DNA from: Rhodopirellula baltica SH 1
GTDB lineage: Bacteria > Planctomycetota > Planctomycetia > Pirellulales > Pirellulaceae
Length of the DNA: 64,000 nt
Assembly: GCF_000196115.1 (NCBI RefSeq)
Contig: NC_005027.1
Span: 2,666,001-2,730,000, forward strand
Direction: 5' to 3'
The notes under the pieces: model-generated
Told to the model about the DNA's origin: nothing
The model's input: only the letters and a program-made list of their open reading frames with translations
Database searches by the model: none
Translations under genes and position numbers: made by a program
Part shown: positions 53,913 through 62,430 of the stretch, piece by piece
How positions within the stretch are numbered: the first letter of the stretch is position 1
Layout: each line of letters starts with the position of its first letter

Positions 53913-54884
53913 ATGAGCACCAGCCAACCCGCCGTCGATGCGTCCATCTTCCAAGGCTGCATTCCCGCACTGATGACCCCATGCGACGCTGATCGGCAAA
54001 TCAACTTCGCCGGTTTGGTTCGCAAAGGCCAGGAGATGATGACCGCGGGCATGACAGCGGTTGTTTATTGCGGGTCAATGGGCGATTGGCCGCTATTAAC
54101 AGACCAGCAACGGCAACAAGGCGTTCGTGAATTGACCGAAGCCGGTGTGCCCGTGATTGTTGGAACCGGCGCACAGAACACATCGCTAGCAGCCGCTCAT
54201 GCCAGCCATGCGGCAGAAGTTGGCGCGGCTGGATTGATGGTGATCCCACGAGTGCTTTCACGAGCCACATCGCCGATCGCACAACGGCATCACTTCGCCG
54301 CGATCCTGTCGGCGGCCCCGAACCTGCCCGCGGTGATCTACAACAGTCCTTACTACGGATTTGAAACCAAAGCGGACCTGTTCTTTGACTTGAGAGGCGA
54401 GTTCCCGAACTTGGTTGGATTCAAAGAATTCGGTGGCGCCGCATCACTGTCTTATGCCGGCGAACACATCACACACGCCGACAACGATGTATTGCTAATG
54501 GCTGGCGTCGACACCCAGGTCTACCATGGCTTTGTCAAATGCGGTGCGACCGGCGCGATCACCGGCATTGGGAACTGCTTGCCCGCCGAAGTCTTGAAGT
54601 ACGTTGAATTGTGCGAGGCCGCAGCCGATGGCGACTGCCAAGCCGATCAATACGCTCGCGAATTGTCCAATGCCCTGACCGTGTTGTCAACATTCGACGA
54701 AGGCCCTGATTTGGTACTTTACTACAAATACCTGCTGTTTTTGCTGGGAGACGCCGACTACGAATTCCAATTGAACGCGTCAGATGCGCTCTCACCAAGC
54801 CAAGCGACTTTCGCCGAGAAACAACTCGCTCAATTCCAACGCTGGTGGAAAAATTGGTCCGGAAAATCCTACACCTGTTCATGA
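53913..54884 (+). CDS. DapA-superfamily lyase/deaminase, probably hydroxyproline pathway
   Basis: 323 residues from the ATG at 53913 (MSTSQPAVDASIFQGCIPAL). Family motifs are the substrate loop VVYCGSMGDWPLLTDQQRQ, VPVIVGTGAQNTSLA, AVIYNSPYYGFET with the catalytic Tyr, and the Schiff-base Lys in LVGFKEFGG. DapA-like proteins beside a DadA-like dehydrogenase and an AraC regulator are typical of 4-hydroxyproline degradation, where this member deaminates pyrroline-4-hydroxy-2-carboxylate to 2-ketoglutarate semialdehyde. The gene starts 121 bases from the regulator and ends 10 bases before the FAD gene. Confidence 0.85.
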   Translation: MSTSQPAVDASIFQGCIPALMTPCDADRQINFAGLVRKGQEMMTAGMTAVVYCGSMGDWPLLTDQQRQQGVRELTEAGVPVIVGTGAQNTSLAAAHASHAAEVGAAGLMVIPRVLSRATSPIAQRHHFAAILSAAPNLPAVIYNSPYYGFETKADLFFDLRGEFPNLVGFKEFGGAASLSYAGEHITHADNDVLLMAGVDTQVYHGFVKCGATGAITGIGNCLPAEVLKYVELCEAAADGDCQADQYARELSNALTVLSTFDEGPDLVLYYKYLLFLLGDADYEFQLNASDALSPSQATFAEKQLAQFQRWWKNWSGKSYTCS

Positions 54885-54894
54885 GCTGCGATTC

Positions 54895-56154
54895 ATGAAC
54901 ACAAACCAATCTCCCCAGTCAGCAACCATTGTCGGCTCCGGCATCGTCGGTATCGCTTGTGCCCACTACTTATCCGAGGCGGGACTCGACGTCACCGTCA
55001 TCGATCGCGGCACCATCGCGGGGGAATGCTCTCACGCGAATTGCGGTTACATCTGCCCCAGTCATGCGTTGCCGCTAACTGAACCGGGAGCGTTTTCCGT
55101 TGCATTGAAATCCATTTTCAATCCACGATCGCCATTCCGCGTCAAACCACAAATCAGTCCGGCGCTTTGGAAATGGATGCTCCAATTCGCCAAACGTTGC
55201 ACTCACCGAAAAATGCTGGCCGCGGGCAAACCATTGCACGCAATCTTGGAAGCATCGATGAGTGAATATCACTCACTCATCGAGCGATTGTCACTCGATT
55301 GTGAATGGAAAGAAGAGGGTTTGCTGTACGTTCTGCAAACCGAACGAGGCATGGAGTCATTCGCGAAAACCGACCGACTGGTTTCCGAAGAGTTTGGGAT
55401 CCCCGCCACTCGAATCGATGGAATCAATCTGCCCAAATTTGATCCTGGCCTGAAAGAAGGCTTGGCCGGTGCATTCCTGTATCCCAACGACACTTCGGTG
55501 CGTCCCGACAAACTGAACTCGCAATGGTCAGCCAAATTGCAGGAACGAGGCGTTCAATTTATCGAAAAATGTGAATTGAAATCAATCAGAAAGGAAGCCG
55601 GCCGGATCGTTGCCATTGAAACCAATCGAGGTGACTTCAAAACCGATTACTTCGTTTTCGCCATGGGAGCTTGGAGTACGAAGTGGGAATCAGCTCTTCA
55701 GTGTTCCGTCCCGGTTCAACCGGGCAAGGGCTACTCGGTCACAATTGAGAAACCGGAGCATTCGCCCAATCACGCGATTCTTTTTCCAGAGCACAAGGTT
55801 GGCGTCTCGCCATTTGACGAAGGACTTCGGTTTGGCTCGATGATGGAATTCGCTGGCTACGACACTTCCATCCCTCGACATCGAATTCAACAGCTTCGTG
55901 ATTCTGCGCGTCCTTACCTGGTCGCATCTGTCGACGGCCCTGCTCAATCCCAATGGTATGGCTGGCGACCGATGACGTGGGACAGTCTACCCATCATTGG
56001 GACACTCCCGGAACTTTCAAACGGATTGCTCGCGACGGGGCACAACATGCTGGGCCTCAGCCTCGCACCGGCGACCGGGCGTCTGATCGGCGAGATCATC
56101 ACGGGCCAGCAAACCCATTTGGACCCGGCTCCCTATTCACCAACTCGGTTTTGA
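54895..56154 (+). CDS. FAD-dependent D-amino-acid dehydrogenase-like protein
   Basis: 419 residues from the ATG at 54895 (MNTNQSPQSATIVGSGIVG). The FAD-binding motif is GSGIVGIACAHYLSEAG, followed by CSHANCGYICPSHALPL. Further DAO features are VFAMGAWSTKWESAL and the C-terminal GYDT / NMLGLSLAPATGRLIGEI segment. Closest to DadA-like cis-4-hydroxy-D-proline dehydrogenases by context; plain D-amino-acid dehydrogenase is the alternative. It is directly downstream of the DapA-like gene (10-base gap), so both are likely on one transcript. The epimerase and semialdehyde dehydrogenase of that pathway are not in the window. Confidence 0.85.
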   Translation: MNTNQSPQSATIVGSGIVGIACAHYLSEAGLDVTVIDRGTIAGECSHANCGYICPSHALPLTEPGAFSVALKSIFNPRSPFRVKPQISPALWKWMLQFAKRCTHRKMLAAGKPLHAILEASMSEYHSLIERLSLDCEWKEEGLLYVLQTERGMESFAKTDRLVSEEFGIPATRIDGINLPKFDPGLKEGLAGAFLYPNDTSVRPDKLNSQWSAKLQERGVQFIEKCELKSIRKEAGRIVAIETNRGDFKTDYFVFAMGAWSTKWESALQCSVPVQPGKGYSVTIEKPEHSPNHAILFPEHKVGVSPFDEGLRFGSMMEFAGYDTSIPRHRIQQLRDSARPYLVASVDGPAQSQWYGWRPMTWDSLPIIGTLPELSNGLLATGHNMLGLSLAPATGRLIGEIITGQQTHLDPAPYSPTRF

Positions 56155-56254
56155 CGCGGGCAGCACATCAGCAGTCTCCTTTGGTGCGGACGGCTAAGAT
56201 ACCTAGGAAACGTTTTCGTTCCCGGTACCTCGCCATCCACAAGACTGCTGTTCG

Positions 56255-57181
56255 ATGAGCCTTCGACTGATCGCTTGCTGTTTGCTATCGCTGTCTCTCA
56301 CAACATCGACGATGGCGAAGCCCCCACTGCCAATTGATTCACAATCAATTCTGCAAATCCCAACGTCCATCGACGGCGAACCTCATCCGGGTCGACGAGT
56401 TTCGGTCACGCCAGCCGAATATGCCCGAACCGACGTCCACCACACGATCTATCTCCCGAGCGACTGGACCAACGACGGCGTCCCCTTGCCGATCATTTTC
56501 GAGTACACCGGCAATCACTATCCGGCGTCCGGCTCCACCGGCGAAGTCGCCGACGCCGGGCTGGGGTTTGGATTGTCCGCAGGACAATTCATTTGGGTGA
56601 CGCTTCCATTCATCAGCCAAGATCACCAACGCAACCAAATCACTTGGTGGGACGACAAAGAAGCGACGGTTCAATACGCCAAAACCAACGTTCCACGAAT
56701 CATCGATCAATACTCAGCGAATCCCGACCAGGTTTTCCTCTGCGGTTTTTCGCGAGGTGCGATCGCGGTGAACTACATCGGATTGCACGATGATGAAATC
56801 GCGAAGCTTTGGACCGCCTTCATCACTCACGACCACTTCGACGGCGTTCGCGAGTGGAAAGGAACGGATTGGGGCAGTCCCCTCGCGGAGTACCAATCCG
56901 AAGCGAGCGAGCGGCTGAAACGCGTGGGCGATCGTCCCTACTTGGTCTGCCAAAATGGTTTCTACGCGACCCAAGACTTTGTTCGTCGTGTGCTACCGGC
57001 AGCAAAGAATTTCACTTACCTGTCGGTCAACACGACCGAAGCACTTGGTTCATTCCCAAACGAATTCGCAAAGGCCAGTCACAACGATCGATGGCTCAAT
57101 CGCCCCAACCGCTACCGCACGGAAGCTTGGAAATGGATGAATCGCGTTTTGTCCGAGCAAACGACCGAAACGTCTGACTGA
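56255..57181 (+). CDS. Exported alpha/beta-hydrolase-like protein
   Basis: 308 residues with a signal peptide (MSLRLIACCLLSLSLTTSTM). Core features are the strand-loop IIFEYTGNHYPASGSTG, the nucleophile elbow LCGFSRGAIAVNYIG (Ser in GFSRG), ITHDHFDGVREW, and ASHNDRWLNRPNRYR, which may carry the His. It resembles carbohydrate-esterase-like lipases. Substrate not known. It converges with the sulfatase cluster across a 45-base gap. Confidence 0.8.
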   Translation: MSLRLIACCLLSLSLTTSTMAKPPLPIDSQSILQIPTSIDGEPHPGRRVSVTPAEYARTDVHHTIYLPSDWTNDGVPLPIIFEYTGNHYPASGSTGEVADAGLGFGLSAGQFIWVTLPFISQDHQRNQITWWDDKEATVQYAKTNVPRIIDQYSANPDQVFLCGFSRGAIAVNYIGLHDDEIAKLWTAFITHDHFDGVREWKGTDWGSPLAEYQSEASERLKRVGDRPYLVCQNGFYATQDFVRRVLPAAKNFTYLSVNTTEALGSFPNEFAKASHNDRWLNRPNRYRTEAWKWMNRVLSEQTTETSD

Positions 57182-57226
57182 TTGTTCGCGGCGGAATATG
57201 TCGCCGATCAAATGACGGTGCACAAA

Positions 57227-58075
57227 TCATTCACCGGTTTGCCCCAGAGGCAAATGCACGTTGAACGAATGCAGCTTTTCTTTGGTTTCCTCGGCCGCAC
57301 AAAACAACACGGCAGGCTTGCCGTCTTCGAGGTACAGCTGCGGGCGTTCGAGACGGTGCACGGGCTGCTGCGTTCCGTCCGCCCATGGGATGATGCGTTC
57401 CGTCACCAATGGTGAGTTGGCTGGTTCCCACTCCAAACCGTCCATCGATTGAAACAACGCCAGCGAGTCACTGCCGGTTCCGTTGAAATGCCCCTTGTGG
57501 TCATTGACGATCGCCCAACACATCCCATCCTGGAACCAGATGTAGGGATCTTCCGCAGGAAAGTCGACTCCTGGAGCCGTGAACAAGGGTTTGTTCTGCT
57601 TTCGAAACGGTCCGGTCGGTGACTGAGAAGTCGCGGCAAGATGAACGACCGGGCCTCCAAATGGGATGCGTCCATTCTTACCGACCGCTTTGTAGATCAG
57701 CACAAACATTCCATCGTCCCGGCGCAAAATGGATGGGTTGCTGACCATCAACGCATCCGATGCTGATTCGTCTTCGCTGATATCGATCAAAGGTTCATCA
57801 AAACGTTTCCAAGGTCCATTGGGATGATCAGCCACCGCGACTCCAATGCGTTGGTTGTTGCGATGAATCGGATTCAGCTTTTCAGTCGCGTGTCCATCTC
57901 CGGTATTCCCCATGTGATAGAGGTAGTACTTGCCGTCAAATTCATGCACGGTCGGGTTGTGAGTGCACAAACCATCCCAAAGCTGCTCGCCGCGAGCGGG
58001 CAGGGCAACATCGACAAACCGGTAAGGTCCCAACGGATCATCCGATACCGCATGAGCAACCTCCGAATGAGTGAC
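57227..58075 (-). pseudogene. GH43-like propeller part of a sulfatase fusion, after an in-frame TAG
   Basis: Continues the sulfatase frame without shift. After TAG (58076-58078) it reads [20 protein letters not shown] and then [35 protein letters not shown] and [20 protein letters not shown], the repeated strand pattern of five-bladed GH43/GH117-type glycosidases. The first blade lies upstream of the stop (DFYIWGGSMVRDSDGTCHLF), so the stop cuts a single domain in two and this piece could not fold alone. The stop replaces a residue after GLGHMA, probably Trp (TGG to TAG). No start codon with ribosome binding site is seen for separate translation. Confidence 0.8.
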
Positions 58076-59659
58076 CTAAGCCATGTGCCCCAACCCTCGC
58101 GGCCAACGGCTGTAGAACAAATGGCAGGTACCATCGGAATCGCGAACCATGCTGCCGCCCCAGATGTAAAAATCCTTGTCGATGAACTTTGCTTTCGCTG
58201 GCACCGGCTCAATCATCGAGTGCAAATCCAGATCCGGCCGAGATCGTTCTCCTCGGGAGGCTTTCTCGACGGCTTCGTTTCGCGTGTTTTCTTCCTTCCG
58301 AACGTTAACGCCGTGGGCGTCGCTCCACTTCGGCGGCACGTTGCGGGCGTCCCAGGCCTCCATCATTCGAGATAGCCGAGCCACTTGTTCGGGGTGCTGC
58401 GCAGCCAAATCTTCTCGTTCCCAAGGGTCGTTCGCCAAATCAAACAACAGCTTCCGATCTTTGTAGCGACTGTCGATCAGCTTCCAATTGCCGTCGCGAA
58501 CGGCATAGCCATACGAATCATCACCCATCGAATATCGCCAGAACAAAGGCCGCTCTGGCAAACGTTGTTTGTCATCGGTTAGCACAGGCAACAAATTCTG
58601 GCCATCGAGTTTGTCATTCTGAGATGGATCCATCCCCGCAGCCGCCAGTGCGGTGGGAAACAAATCGAGCGCCGTGATCGGCGATTCCTCTTTCATGCCA
58701 CTCCGAACTGTTCCCGGCCAAGAAACCAAGAACGGCACCCGAATGCCGCCTTCAAACAGCATGCCTTTGTGACCTCGATAAGGAAAGTTCACCGCATGTT
58801 CACGCCGACCACCGTTGTCACTGTAGAAGATGATCATCGTGTTCTCGCCCAAACCCGATTCGCGAATTTGGTCGACCACTCGACCGATGCCCTCGTCCAT
58901 CCCGGCCACCATTGCCCCGTAAACGGCACGGCCTCCGTACTCGATGTGGGCGGTCTTCTGCAGGTGGGCTCGCGTCGCGTGGTCAGGTGCATGCGGCGCG
59001 TTGTAGGCCAGGTACAAAAAGAACGGCTCGGTCTCATGCCGCTGAATGAACTTGACCGCTTCGGTCGAAAAGTCATCGGTCAAATGGGTCAACGTTTTGG
59101 GGTCGACCGGTTCGTCACCTCGGTGCACGCCCAATAAAGGATCCTTCATGCCCAAGTCACCCCAGTAACTGAATCCACCTCCACTGAAACCAAACCATTC
59201 ATCAAACCCACGACGATTTGGCCAGAACGGTTTCGCATCGCCCAAATGCCATTTCCCGATTGCTCCGGTGACGTAGCCCGCTTCCTTCAAGGCATCTGCC
59301 AATGTCGTTTCCGAGAGCGGCATGCCCGGCGTGTCTTCGCCGTGCCACTGCGTATCCGGTTCCGGATTGGATCCGTGACCGAAACGTTGTTGATGGCGTC
59401 CCGTCAACAACCCAGCACGGCTGGGGCTGCAATACGGATGCGACGCGTAACCGTTGGTGAAGACCACACCCGATGCCGCCAGCTCATCCAAATGCGGCGT
59501 CGGGATCTCTTTGCATCCATTGAAACCAACGTCGCTGTAGCCGAGATCATCCGCCACGATCAAAACAATGTTCGGGCGATCCTTCGCACCGACAACCGAC
59601 GTAGAAAGGCCGAGCAGGCCCACCAACAACGACAACAAAAGACGACTTCGTTTCAACAT
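58076..59659 (-). CDS. Exported sulfatase, truncated fusion to a GH43-like domain
   Basis: 527 residues from the ATG at 59659, chosen for its signal peptide (MLKRSRLLLSLLVGLLGLST); in-frame GTG at 59710 and ATG at 59707 abut the upstream stop and are alternatives. Sulfatase features are PNIVLIVADDLGYSDVGFNG (metal site), Cys77 in YCSPSRAGLLTGRHQQ (formylglycine site), GAIGKWHLG and IFYSDNGGRREHAVN. The sulfatase domain is complete. The last 45 residues are the first blade of a GH43-like domain that is cut by TAG. Last gene of the minus-strand cluster. Confidence 0.92.
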   Translation of the reverse strand: MLKRSRLLLSLLVGLLGLSTSVVGAKDRPNIVLIVADDLGYSDVGFNGCKEIPTPHLDELAASGVVFTNGYASHPYCSPSRAGLLTGRHQQRFGHGSNPEPDTQWHGEDTPGMPLSETTLADALKEAGYVTGAIGKWHLGDAKPFWPNRRGFDEWFGFSGGGFSYWGDLGMKDPLLGVHRGDEPVDPKTLTHLTDDFSTEAVKFIQRHETEPFFLYLAYNAPHAPDHATRAHLQKTAHIEYGGRAVYGAMVAGMDEGIGRVVDQIRESGLGENTMIIFYSDNGGRREHAVNFPYRGHKGMLFEGGIRVPFLVSWPGTVRSGMKEESPITALDLFPTALAAAGMDPSQNDKLDGQNLLPVLTDDKQRLPERPLFWRYSMGDDSYGYAVRDGNWKLIDSRYKDRKLLFDLANDPWEREDLAAQHPEQVARLSRMMEAWDARNVPPKWSDAHGVNVRKEENTRNEAVEKASRGERSRPDLDLHSMIEPVPAKAKFIDKDFYIWGGSMVRDSDGTCHLFYSRWPRGLGHMA

Positions 59660-59706
59660 GAGAGCTTTGACTGGAAGAATGGGAATTGAATCGGCAACGA
59701 AGTCCA

Positions 59707-61380
59707 TCACTTCGATTTGTAATTTTTCTCGCTATCGACCGTGTAGCGAAGCACCGCCGGAAATCCTTCGCCGCGAGCGGCCGTGAGTTGCTGCTTCCAA
59801 ACGCTGCGAAGCGTCTCCAATTGAGTCTTCACTTCGGGATCGTCGATCAAATTGTTCAGCTCGTCCGGATCGCTTTCGAGATCAAACAGTTCTTCGTGAA
59901 TGGGTTCCTCGCCACGCAAAGACGCTTCCGCATGATTCCGGTACACCGCGATCTCGTTGTCGTGGACGCCATAAAGCATGAGTGAAGACTTCATCCCCAA
60001 ATCCTCGGCCACCTGAATCTTGACCGAAGCGGAAACGCGGTCGTTTCGGTAGTACCGAATGTACTTCCAGCGTTTGTCTTGCACCGCCTCGATGCGAGGG
60101 TTTCCAAAATGAGTCACCCAGAGGTTTTCCGTGAAAACGTGATCACGAATCGCACCGCCATCGCCACTCAATAAAGGCCGCATCGATTTGCCCTGAAACG
60201 TTGCCGGTGTTTCGATGTCGGCCAGATCCAGCATCGTCGCGGCAATGTCGATCGTTTGCACCAATTCGTTGCAGCGGGCTCCTTTCAACACAGTGGGCAA
60301 CTCCGGATCGTAAACGATCAAAGGAACGTGCGTCGTTTGCTCGTAGCACAGTGCCTTTCCACCGAGCCCATGCTGCCCCATGAACAAACCGTGGTCGGAA
60401 CAAAAGATGATGATCGTGTTGTCATCCACCCCTTCGGTTTCCAACTTGGTCCGCAAGTTTCCGATCAAACGATCGATTCCGGTCAGTGATTGCATTTGCC
60501 GGATGATGCGTTCTTTCAACAGTTCAGGCGTGTCGACAAAGTTATACCCCGTCTGGCGATCGCTCGCCCTGAGCACGTCTGCAGGCAAACGCGGCGTCTT
60601 GATGTCATCTTTGGCGACATAATGCTTCGGCAGCGGAATTTCGATGTCACGGTAGAGAGATTTGTAGATATCGTCGTCACTTTCTCGCTGCTGCATGCTG
60701 CCCGTTCCCGCACTGTGCGGCAGGTTCAAACAAATGCTCAAGCAAAATGGTTTATCAGCGGGACGTTCCTCCAGGAATCGCACAGCGCCGTCCAAGCGAT
60801 GCTCGTACGAAAGGAAGTCCTCCGCCCCCTCATTGACGATTTCGACCTGAGTGTCGTACTCCGCTCCTTCGAATATTTTATGGACGGCTTTAGGATAGAA
60901 ACGAATGTGTCCATGCCCCGCGTAGAAGTAGTCAAACGACTCTTCCATCAATCCGCTGTTGTAACCGTCTTTCCCGATCGGCGCGTGGTTCTTGCCGACA
61001 TAGCCGGTGTAGTACCCGTTGTCTCGCATGACCACCGGGTAAGACTTGGCCCAGGCTTCCGGTGCGACGCTGGTTCCGGAGTTGAAGTTCACACCGTGCT
61101 TGCGTTCGTACTGGCTGAGAAAGATCGAGATCCGACTCGGCGTGCAGATTGCGCTGGTCACATACGCTCGATCAAAGAATATTCCTTCGCGAGCCAGTTG
61201 GTCAATGTTGGGCGTCCGAGTCAACTCGTTGCCATCACATCCCATCATGCCGTAAGACTGATCATCCGTCAGGACAAACAGAAAATTAGGCCGCGAGTCT
61301 GCACCCACCGCGTTCGATGAAAAGATCGCGGCGAATATCAAACACAAAGACGCGAGTATGAATGGAGATTGCTTTCTCAT
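59707..61380 (-). CDS. Exported type I sulfatase
   Basis: 557 residues from the ATG at 61380 (MRKQSPFILASLCLIFAAIF, a signal peptide ending near VGADSRPN). Metal and catalytic features are NFLFVLTDDQSYGMMGCDGN, Cys79 in AICTPSRISIF for formylglycine, YTGYVGKNHAPIGKDG, and IIFCSDHGLFMGQHGLGGK. It belongs to a different subfamily from its downstream neighbour: HGLFMGQHG is close to the choline-sulfatase / N-sulfoglucosamine group. The stop overlaps or abuts the start region of the next sulfatase, so the two are coupled. Confidence 0.95.
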   Translation of the reverse strand: MRKQSPFILASLCLIFAAIFSSNAVGADSRPNFLFVLTDDQSYGMMGCDGNELTRTPNIDQLAREGIFFDRAYVTSAICTPSRISIFLSQYERKHGVNFNSGTSVAPEAWAKSYPVVMRDNGYYTGYVGKNHAPIGKDGYNSGLMEESFDYFYAGHGHIRFYPKAVHKIFEGAEYDTQVEIVNEGAEDFLSYEHRLDGAVRFLEERPADKPFCLSICLNLPHSAGTGSMQQRESDDDIYKSLYRDIEIPLPKHYVAKDDIKTPRLPADVLRASDRQTGYNFVDTPELLKERIIRQMQSLTGIDRLIGNLRTKLETEGVDDNTIIIFCSDHGLFMGQHGLGGKALCYEQTTHVPLIVYDPELPTVLKGARCNELVQTIDIAATMLDLADIETPATFQGKSMRPLLSGDGGAIRDHVFTENLWVTHFGNPRIEAVQDKRWKYIRYYRNDRVSASVKIQVAEDLGMKSSLMLYGVHDNEIAVYRNHAEASLRGEEPIHEELFDLESDPDELNNLIDDPEVKTQLETLRSVWKQQLTAARGEGFPAVLRYTVDSEKNYKSK

Positions 61381-61478
61381 GGATTCATCTTGGAAGAGGG
61401 CAGGGGAGTGGATCGAAGCGGACAGGGACTGAGCGGAAAACAAGTGGCATAGATTTCCAACCTGTGATTGCGAGGAAC

Positions 61479-61607
61479 ACAGGCTGGAAGCCTATCAGCC
61501 TGTTGATTTAGTCGTATACCGAGTGACAACAATTAGCCGATGGGCGTTAGCCCCGGTTGGCGTCTGACTAAGCGTCGCTAACGCGGTACGGCTCATTAAA
61601 TCAACAG
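61479..61607. repeat. Nested inverted repeats in the gap upstream of the sulfatase
   Basis: ACAGGCTG (61479-61486) pairs with CAGCCTGT (61496-61503). Overlapping it, CTGTTGATTTA (61500-61510) pairs exactly with TAAATCAACAG (61597-61607). Inside, AGCCGATGGGCGTTAGC (61535-61551) pairs with GCTAACGCGGTACGGCT (61577-61593) with three mismatches. GGGCGTTAGCCCCGGTT (61543-61559) recurs in reverse at 49730-49746 within another repeat. Confidence 0.7.
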
Positions 61608-61635
61608 ACCGCTATGCCACACTTTCAATCGGGAT

Positions 61636-61881
61636 TCACTCCGTCGCGAAAACTTTCAGGTTGTCAAAATCGATGGTGGTTCCATTCACCGTCATCCCAA
61701 ATTGGGTCTTGGTTGGGTGAGCGAATCCGGGCGAGTCCAACGTGACCACTTGGTTGCCATCCAAATGCACGGTCATCACGGTTCCGCGAATGATCACTTC
61801 CAAATGATGCCATTCTCCTTGCTTCGCACTGATTTCGGCGGATGCCTGCGTGCGAGCCAACAGCGAATCCAACGCCTTCTG
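61636..61881 (-). pseudogene. C-terminal part of a LamG-like protein, after an in-frame TAA
   Basis: Same frame as the next gene. After TAA (61882-61884) the frame reads QKALDSLLARTQASAEIS and goes on to GEWHHLEVIIRGTVMTVHLD and GMTVNGTTIDFDNLKVF, the last strands of a jelly-roll domain. Without this part the domain is incomplete. The stop most simply replaces Glu or Gln in LPPE-x-QKALD. The full frame 61636-62355 would encode about 239 residues. Confidence 0.75.
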
Positions 61882-62355
61882 TTATTCCGGCGGCAGTGAC
61901 TTCTGCTTGCGTTTCTCACGAACATCCAGGTTCATGGAGCCCAGTTTGTCATCGCTGATCGAGATCCGTTTGGGCGACACAGATGCACGCGCGACGTGTC
62001 CAGCGTGCACGGACTTTTCATTGTTGTCATCGATCACGAAGTTGAAACGACTCCCACCACTAAACCGGAAGTCAAACGACACATGAAGATCGCCAAACTC
62101 CATTTGCTTTCGCATGGTGGAACCATGGTCGTCCCGAACTTGTTCGCCAAACAAAACCCCGTCGCGAATGTTCCATCCGGCCTCCATCCCACGTCCGGTC
62201 CGGTATCCTTCGCCCAATTTCGAACGACCTTCGAAATCATCCTCGAATAAGACAGGTGTATCGGGCGCCGCCGAGGATGCATCGTCAGCGACAACCGCAG
62301 AAAGCGACGACAACACAATCGTAGTGAATGCGATGGAGAGCAAAGTTCGAGACAT
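61882..62355 (-). CDS. N-terminal part of an exported LamG/DUF1080-like protein
   Basis: 157 residues, with a signal peptide (MSRTLLSIAFTTIVLSSLSA). The mature part begins VLFEDDFEGRSKLGEGYRTG and includes DLHVSFDFRFSGGSRFNFVI, matching laminin-G or 3-keto-disaccharide-hydrolase-like jelly rolls that bind glycans. The frame stops at TAA in the middle of the domain, then resumes (see the neighbouring entry), so this product is probably non-functional. It is between the DUF1080 and sulfatase genes of the same strand. Confidence 0.75.
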   Translation of the reverse strand: MSRTLLSIAFTTIVLSSLSAVVADDASSAAPDTPVLFEDDFEGRSKLGEGYRTGRGMEAGWNIRDGVLFGEQVRDDHGSTMRKQMEFGDLHVSFDFRFSGGSRFNFVIDDNNEKSVHAGHVARASVSPKRISISDDKLGSMNLDVREKRKQKSLPPE

Positions 62356-62430
62356 GGTTTGCGATGGGTTCGAGAATAGAGAGAGTGATGGAAGGACAAT
62401 GGTGCAGAGGTCGGCACCTCGCTGAATTCG

